From contig JAGVMG010000039.1 of assembly GCA_020053915.1 (NCBI GenBank), forward strand, positions 1 through 64,000: 64,000 nt of DNA, read 5' to 3'. Both the position numbers and the translations under genes were made by a program. This document shows, piece by piece, positions 59,859 through 64,000 of this stretch. Position 1 is the first letter of the stretch. The number at the start of each line of letters is the position of its first letter. This stretch comes from Parachlamydiales bacterium (lineage in GTDB: Bacteria; Chlamydiota; Chlamydiia; Chlamydiales; Rhabdochlamydiaceae). Below the pieces are notes generated by a model that made no database searches, was not told the origin of the DNA, and worked only from the letters and a program-made list of their open reading frames with translations.

Positions 59859-60794
59859 ATGTCGGACATGGCTCAAGAAAAAAAAAACACCCCAGCTTGC
59901 TTCGTCTCTCAAGTTGATCTCCAGCTTACCGATAAGCTGCGCCAAGATCTGATCGATCAAGGCTTTACCTTAACACAGCCCCCCTACACTTTGTTTTCTG
60001 CACAAAAACAAGGGGTTTCCTGCACATTATATACCTCTGGAAAATTAACGGTGCAAGGCAAAGGCAAAGAAGAGTTCATTACTTTTTATTTAGAACCGGA
60101 AATTCTCCATTCCGTCGCCTACTCCTACCCAGAAACCCAGGTTGAGATCTATGCTCACATCGGGATAGACGAGGCGGGAAAAGGCGATTTTTTTGGTCCC
60201 TTATGTATCGCCGGTGTCTATGCTTCGGAAGAGCAGATCAAAGAACTTCTTAAGATCGGGGTGAAGGACAGTAAAAACTTAAATGATCGCGTCATCTTAA
60301 CGCTCGCCCAAAAAATCAAACAGATCTGCCCCCATTCGATTGTCAAAATATCTCCTAAGCGCTACAACGAAATGTACGCTACATTTCGCAATTTAAACCG
60401 ACTGCTCGGTTGGGGACATGCGACCGCAATTACCGAACTTGTCACCAAGACTCAGTGCACACAGGTTGTGATCGACCAATTTGCGAGCGAAAATGTAGTC
60501 ATCGACGCGATGAAGAAAAAAGGGGTTGAGATTACACTGGTGCAAAAACATAAAGCGGAAAGCGATCCCGTCGTCGCTGCAGCCTCGATCCTCGCTAGAG
60601 CCACTTTTGTCTTAGGAATTGACCAGCTAAGCCAAGAGTTTGGAATGACCCTTCCGAAAGGGGCTTCTTCTCTCGTTGTAAAAGCGGGACGCTCTTTTGT
60701 AAATAAATGTGGCAAAGATGCCCTTGGCAGTGTTGCCAAGCTCCATTTCAAAACGACAAATGAAGTTCTGTATGATCAAGAGTCTTCATCTTAA
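59859..60794 (+). CDS. rnhC: Ribonuclease HIII
   Basis: 311 residues from the ATG at 59859; another ATG three codons later is equally plausible and no clear ribosome-binding site decides. The RNase H core shows IGIDEAGKGDFFGPLCIAGV with the DEAGKGD motif (first two catalytic acids), KDSKNL, and, further on, VVIDQFAS with a third acid. The N-terminal TBP-like substrate-binding domain (residues 10-95, TLTQPPYTLFSAQKQGVSCTLYTSGKLTVQGKG) identifies RNase HIII over HII. It removes RNA from RNA-DNA hybrids. recN starts within its last 23 bases. Confidence 0.95.
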   Translation: MSDMAQEKKNTPACFVSQVDLQLTDKLRQDLIDQGFTLTQPPYTLFSAQKQGVSCTLYTSGKLTVQGKGKEEFITFYLEPEILHSVAYSYPETQVEIYAHIGIDEAGKGDFFGPLCIAGVYASEEQIKELLKIGVKDSKNLNDRVILTLAQKIKQICPHSIVKISPKRYNEMYATFRNLNRLLGWGHATAITELVTKTQCTQVVIDQFASENVVIDAMKKKGVEITLVQKHKAESDPVVAAASILARATFVLGIDQLSQEFGMTLPKGASSLVVKAGRSFVNKCGKDALGSVAKLHFKTTNEVLYDQESSS

Positions 60795-62388
60795 TAACCT
60801 CGTTCTCGTCGATTCCTGTGAACTGGAATTTCAATCCCATTTCACGGCGCTTACAGGCGAAACGGGAGCAGGAAAGACAGCGCTCATCGAAGCCATCCAT
60901 CTCGCATTAGGCGCACGAGCAGACACGAGCCTCATTCGCACAGGCGCTGACAAAGCCTCCGTTGAGATCAGTTTCGACATTAGGGAAGTGCCGAAAGCAC
61001 AAGTGCTTTTGCATGAGGCTGGAATCGATTTCTCTGCAGATGAAGAGCTCATCATCCGCCGAGAAATTACAAGAGAGGGAAAAAACCGCGCTTTTCTCAA
61101 TTGCCAGATGGCTCCACTTCCCTTGCTGCAAAAAGTGGGAGCAACCCTTCTCGAGTTGATCGGCCAACACACCCATCAAGGATTACTCACCTCTGAATTT
61201 CAACGATCGATTGTCGATCTTTTTGGAGATCTTTCTCTTCCTCTTAAAGCATTTCAAGAAGCTTGGGAGAAAGAAAAACACCTTAAAAAAACACGCGATG
61301 CCCTTTTGAGTGCAGAATCTAAGAGAGAGAGAGAAGAAGAAGGACTGTATCTGCAATTAAACGAGATCGATTCCGTCCAATTGAAAGAGGGCGAAGAGGA
61401 ACAAATCATCGAAGAGCATAAGAGGCTCTTTCACGCACAGGAAATCACCGAAAAAACCCAAGCTCTGTTGCACACCTTATCTACAGTTCTTCCTCAAACC
61501 AATCGTTCGGCAAAAACCTGTGAAGCTCTTTCCTCTCTCGACAAAACCTTTGAGGAGCCTCAAGCGCTCATTGCTCAAGCCTTAATCGCCTTAAATGAAG
61601 CACAGCACGAACTCCAGCGCGCACTTGATCGGCTTGAGAACAATCCCAATCGCTTCAGCTTTTTAGAAGAGCGGCTCGCTTCAATCCATCGATTAAAACG
61701 CAAATATGGACAGGACTTTAACGCCATTCAAGCGATTCATCAGGAACTCAAAGCAAAACTAGAAACTTTTTCCTCTCTCTCAGAATCCATCGAAGAAACA
61801 AAGACGGCCCTCGTTGCGGCTTCCACAACAACTTCCGCTCTTGCCGCGAAGCTCTCTTCAGCCCGCATGAAAGCAGCTAGCATCTTGCAAAAAGAGCTTA
61901 CGAACGAACTGCATTCTCTTAACATGGCAAGCGCTGAAATCACCATCGAGATCGCCCCCCATCCCCGCACCGCTCTCGGAGACGATCTGATCCATTTCTG
62001 GATCCGTGCCAATAAAGGGGAAGAGCCCGTTCTTGTGAAAGAGCATGCAAGTGGCGGCGAGCTATCCAGGTTGCTCTTTGCTATTAAGATCACTCTGGCA
62101 GAAAAGAATGACACGCCCACTCTTATTTTCGATGAGATCGATGCCAATGTGGGAGGAACGACTGCAAGCATCATCGGAGAAAAGCTTCGTTCTTTAGGAG
62201 AAAAACGCCAAGTGATCTGCATCACCCACTTTCCTCAAGTTGCCTCACAAGCAAACGCGCAGATCTCTGTCCTGAAAATCGAAAAAGACGGACGCACCTT
62301 GACTAAGGTCCAATTCCTCGAGCCGAAAGAACGAGAAAAGGAACTGCTTAGAATGCTCGGCGGCAAAATTATTCAAACACGGAGTTGA
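60772..62388 (+). CDS. recN: DNA repair protein RecN
   Basis: 538 residues from the ATG at 60772, which opens MIKSLHLNNLVLVDSCELEF. Walker A is ALTGETGAGKTALIEAI (residues 29-45). A long coiled coil follows in the middle (residues 150-330, for example EEEGLYLQLNEIDSVQLKEGEEEQIIEE). The C-terminal ATPase half has the ABC signature ASGGELSRLLFAIK and Walker B TLIFDEIDANVGG, then ICITHFPQVA. RecN is an SMC-like protein acting early in double-strand break repair. The overlap with rnhC suggests a common transcript. Confidence 0.96.
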   Translation: MIKSLHLNNLVLVDSCELEFQSHFTALTGETGAGKTALIEAIHLALGARADTSLIRTGADKASVEISFDIREVPKAQVLLHEAGIDFSADEELIIRREITREGKNRAFLNCQMAPLPLLQKVGATLLELIGQHTHQGLLTSEFQRSIVDLFGDLSLPLKAFQEAWEKEKHLKKTRDALLSAESKREREEEGLYLQLNEIDSVQLKEGEEEQIIEEHKRLFHAQEITEKTQALLHTLSTVLPQTNRSAKTCEALSSLDKTFEEPQALIAQALIALNEAQHELQRALDRLENNPNRFSFLEERLASIHRLKRKYGQDFNAIQAIHQELKAKLETFSSLSESIEETKTALVAASTTTSALAAKLSSARMKAASILQKELTNELHSLNMASAEITIEIAPHPRTALGDDLIHFWIRANKGEEPVLVKEHASGGELSRLLFAIKITLAEKNDTPTLIFDEIDANVGGTTASIIGEKLRSLGEKRQVICITHFPQVASQANAQISVLKIEKDGRTLTKVQFLEPKEREKELLRMLGGKIIQTRS

Positions 62389-63314
62389 CAGAAGTGAAAT
62401 CGACTATTCTTACCCTCACAAAAACATTGGGACTAGCGTCTTTACTGCCCCTTTGCTCCTCCTTCCAACTGATTACCGACTATGGGTTTATCGATAAAGA
62501 ACACCCCGTGCACTTCGATGGAGAATACCGAAATATCTGGGATGCGAAGTTCCGCACCCATGGGTTTAAAGACTCGCATGTCAATTATGCGGACGCTCAC
62601 GCCTTTGCCTATTATTCCCACTTCCTCACTCCAGATAACTCTCTTACGTGGGAACTCGGGTACTCCTTTCTAGACTTTGATTGGAATAAAAATCCAAGAT
62701 TTAAACAAGATGACTACCATTTTGCGAACGCCTCTGTAGGCTGGGTCTCCACCTCCATTAAAGACTGGCGCTGGATCATCTCTGCGGCCGTCTCTGTCGA
62801 TGCCCAAACGCTTAACTTTGGCCAGTCAGGCGTTTATTACGGCTTGATGTGGGGGCGCTATCAGCTCACTCCCTCAATTGGCATGCACGTCGGAATGGCA
62901 GGCTACGTCGGTGTACAAAATGGGTATCTCCTTCCGATCCTCGGCATCGACTGGAGAGCCTCGAAGCACTGGCAAGTCAACGGGATTTTTCCCGTTCTAC
63001 TTTCCGTGGTTTACCTCTTTAATGACAACTGGTCGACCTCTCTTGAAGCATCCTCCTTCGGTAGGCCTTACCGTTTTCCCATCCGCGTGCATGAGGGCGT
63101 CGGGAAATGGAAAAATGGAATTTTTGAGGTTTATTCCAAGGGAGTCGAGCTCGACCTCAATTATAAGTATGGCAATGCGTTCACTGCCTCCATCGGCGGT
63201 GGATGGAATTTTGGCGGTTGGATCTTGATCAAAGATCGGCACAGCAACCATGGACGCTACTACAAATACAATGATGCACCCTACGCCCAGGGCAGACTCA
63301 TGTTCACCTTTTAG
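62385..63314 (+). CDS. Predicted outer-membrane beta-barrel protein (DUF6268-like)
   Basis: About 309 residues. The likely start is the TTG at 62385 overlapping the recN stop, or the GTG at 62394; no ATG is well placed. A signal peptide is plausible (residues 4-27, TILTLTKTLGLASLLPLCSS). The remainder is a series of amphipathic strands rich in Tyr, Trp, Phe and Gly, ending in Phe (AQGRLMFTF), the classical outer-membrane barrel terminus. The segment LLPILGIDWRASKHWQVNGIFPVLLSVVYLFNDNWS resembles DUF6268 outer-membrane proteins. Function unknown; surface location inferred. Confidence 0.75.
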   Translation: MTEVKSTILTLTKTLGLASLLPLCSSFQLITDYGFIDKEHPVHFDGEYRNIWDAKFRTHGFKDSHVNYADAHAFAYYSHFLTPDNSLTWELGYSFLDFDWNKNPRFKQDDYHFANASVGWVSTSIKDWRWIISAAVSVDAQTLNFGQSGVYYGLMWGRYQLTPSIGMHVGMAGYVGVQNGYLLPILGIDWRASKHWQVNGIFPVLLSVVYLFNDNWSTSLEASSFGRPYRFPIRVHEGVGKWKNGIFEVYSKGVELDLNYKYGNAFTASIGGGWNFGGWILIKDRHSNHGRYYKYNDAPYAQGRLMFTF

Positions 63315-63320
63315 GAGTTC

Positions 63321-64000
63321 ATGGTAAAAACGATCATTTCGGTAGATCTTTCTAAAGCGCCAGAGGACCAGCCATTTCCACTGCACAACCGATGGCATCC
63401 TGAGATTCCTCCTATCGCAAGTGTCAATCCAGGTGAACTGTTTCGCGTCGAATGCATCGACTGGACAGGAGGACAAATTCGAGATAACGACAGCGCAGAA
63501 GATGTTAGAACCATCGATTTGAACAGGGTTCACTATCTCAGCGGGCCCATTGCTGTTAAAGGCGCGGAACCAGGAGACCTCTTAGTCGTTGAAATCTTAG
63601 ACATCGGCTATCTTCCGAATGCAGAGTGGGGATTCACAGGGATCTTTGCCAAAGAAAATGGGGGAGGCTTTCTCACAGACCATTTTCCCAATGCCTATAA
63701 AGCGATCTGGAATTTCGAAGGGATCTATGCCACATCGCGCCATATTCCCCATGTCCGGATTGCGGGCCTCATGCACCCAGGATTGATCGCCTGCGCCCCT
63801 TCACACGCGTTGTTAGAACAATGGAACAAACGGGAAAAAGAGCTCGTAGGCACACACCCTCATCGCATTCCCCCTCTCGCCTGCTTGCCCACTGCGGATG
63901 GCGCCCTATTAGGTGCTCTTTCAAAAGAAGATGCCCTTCGCATTGCGACGCAAGCTGCCCGCACAGTGCCTCCACGAGAACATGGGGGCAATTGCGACAT
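63321..64000 (+). CDS. Formamidase/acetamidase (partial, cut by window end)
   Basis: The frame opens with MVKTIISVDLSKAPEDQPFP at 63321, preceded by AGGAG, and stays open to the last base, so about 226 residues are seen. Visible FmdA/AmdA-family blocks are HNRWHPEIPPIASVNPGELFRVEC, DWTGGQIRDNDSAEDVR, HYLSGPIAVKGAEPGDLLVVEILDIG, HVRIAGLMHPGLIACAPS and, at the right edge, PREHGGNCD, the family's active-site Glu/His/Cys region. These enzymes release ammonia from formamide or acetamide. The gene is unusual for an obligate intracellular bacterium and may be an acquired trait. It follows the beta-barrel gene by 6 bases. Confidence 0.88.
   Translation, partial: MVKTIISVDLSKAPEDQPFPLHNRWHPEIPPIASVNPGELFRVECIDWTGGQIRDNDSAEDVRTIDLNRVHYLSGPIAVKGAEPGDLLVVEILDIGYLPNAEWGFTGIFAKENGGGFLTDHFPNAYKAIWNFEGIYATSRHIPHVRIAGLMHPGLIACAPSHALLEQWNKREKELVGTHPHRIPPLACLPTADGALLGALSKEDALRIATQAARTVPPREHGGNCD

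Overview
The window reads as a chromosomal segment of a member of the phylum Chlamydiae outside the classical Chlamydiaceae, that is an amoeba-associated or 'environmental' chlamydia. The evidence is gene content and local order. leuS overlaps the Kdo transferase gene waaA, smpB-dnaN-recF are consecutive, pgi lies next to a conserved chlamydial hypothetical and trmB, exbB-exbD are paired, there is a complete oppABCDF operon, and a divergent rodZ-like/rnhC pair is present. From memory these small blocks also occur in Chlamydia trachomatis. They are embedded here in sequence that Chlamydiaceae lack. The species cannot be named from sequence alone.

Layout: 0-1.5 kb is a scarred region with the tail of an unidentified ORF, a DUF2442 gene, a chimeric waaA'-'dus fragment and a HigB-HigA toxin-antitoxin module. 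1.5-6.3 kb is the minus-strand leuS-waaA-dus operon. 6.5-8.1 kb holds two tandem paralogues of unknown function between inverted repeats. 8.2-12.4 kb holds a hypothetical gene, smpB, dnaN and recF. 12.4-16.0 kb holds pgi, tRNA-Pro, a hypothetical gene and trmB. 16.3-18.0 kb encodes ExbB with a long acidic extension, and ExbD. 18.1-20.1 kb holds a nucleotidyltransferase with a small partner, a hydrolase, and tRNA-Leu with a partial 3'-end repeat. 20.1-22.7 kb holds lineage-specific small or secreted proteins. 22.8-25.2 kb holds an amino-acid permease and a short MgtE. 25.6-34.2 kb holds an Ala/Ser-rich protein, a methyltransferase, a thioesterase, glmS and a 1096-residue OTU-like protein. 34.6-45.1 kb holds a NUDIX hydrolase, an AsmA-like protein, a DUF1016 nuclease, aldolase, a sugar transporter, rlmI and rimO. 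45.2-50.6 kb is oppABCDF. 50.6-54.4 kb holds a permease-Usp fusion, a hypothetical gene and a eukaryotic-type kinase. 54.4-64 kb holds ispH, a Pkn1-like kinase-FGE protein, a YyaL-like protein, rodZ-like, rnhC, recN, a beta-barrel protein and a formamidase cut by the window end.

Functionally the core genes cover DNA replication and repair, translation and tRNA modification, LPS and amino-sugar synthesis, glycolysis and isoprenoids. Several transporters (opp, APC permeases, sugar porter, MgtE, ExbBD) fit an intracellular scavenger. Between them sit isolated genes with their own sigma70-type promoters and AT-rich upstream regions. These look like host-interaction proteins: an OTU-type deubiquitinase candidate (30956-34246), a catalytically complete Ser/Thr kinase (53245-54447), an Ala/Ser-rich protein with a repeated DWS motif (25573-27243), and an Inc-like bilobed hydrophobic protein (21909-22502). 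The strongest candidates for something undescribed are the OTU protein with its helical repeat array, the HigBA module held between direct copies of the dus 3' end, and the small family of inverted repeats that flanks the tandem paralogues and recurs near 34.4 kb.
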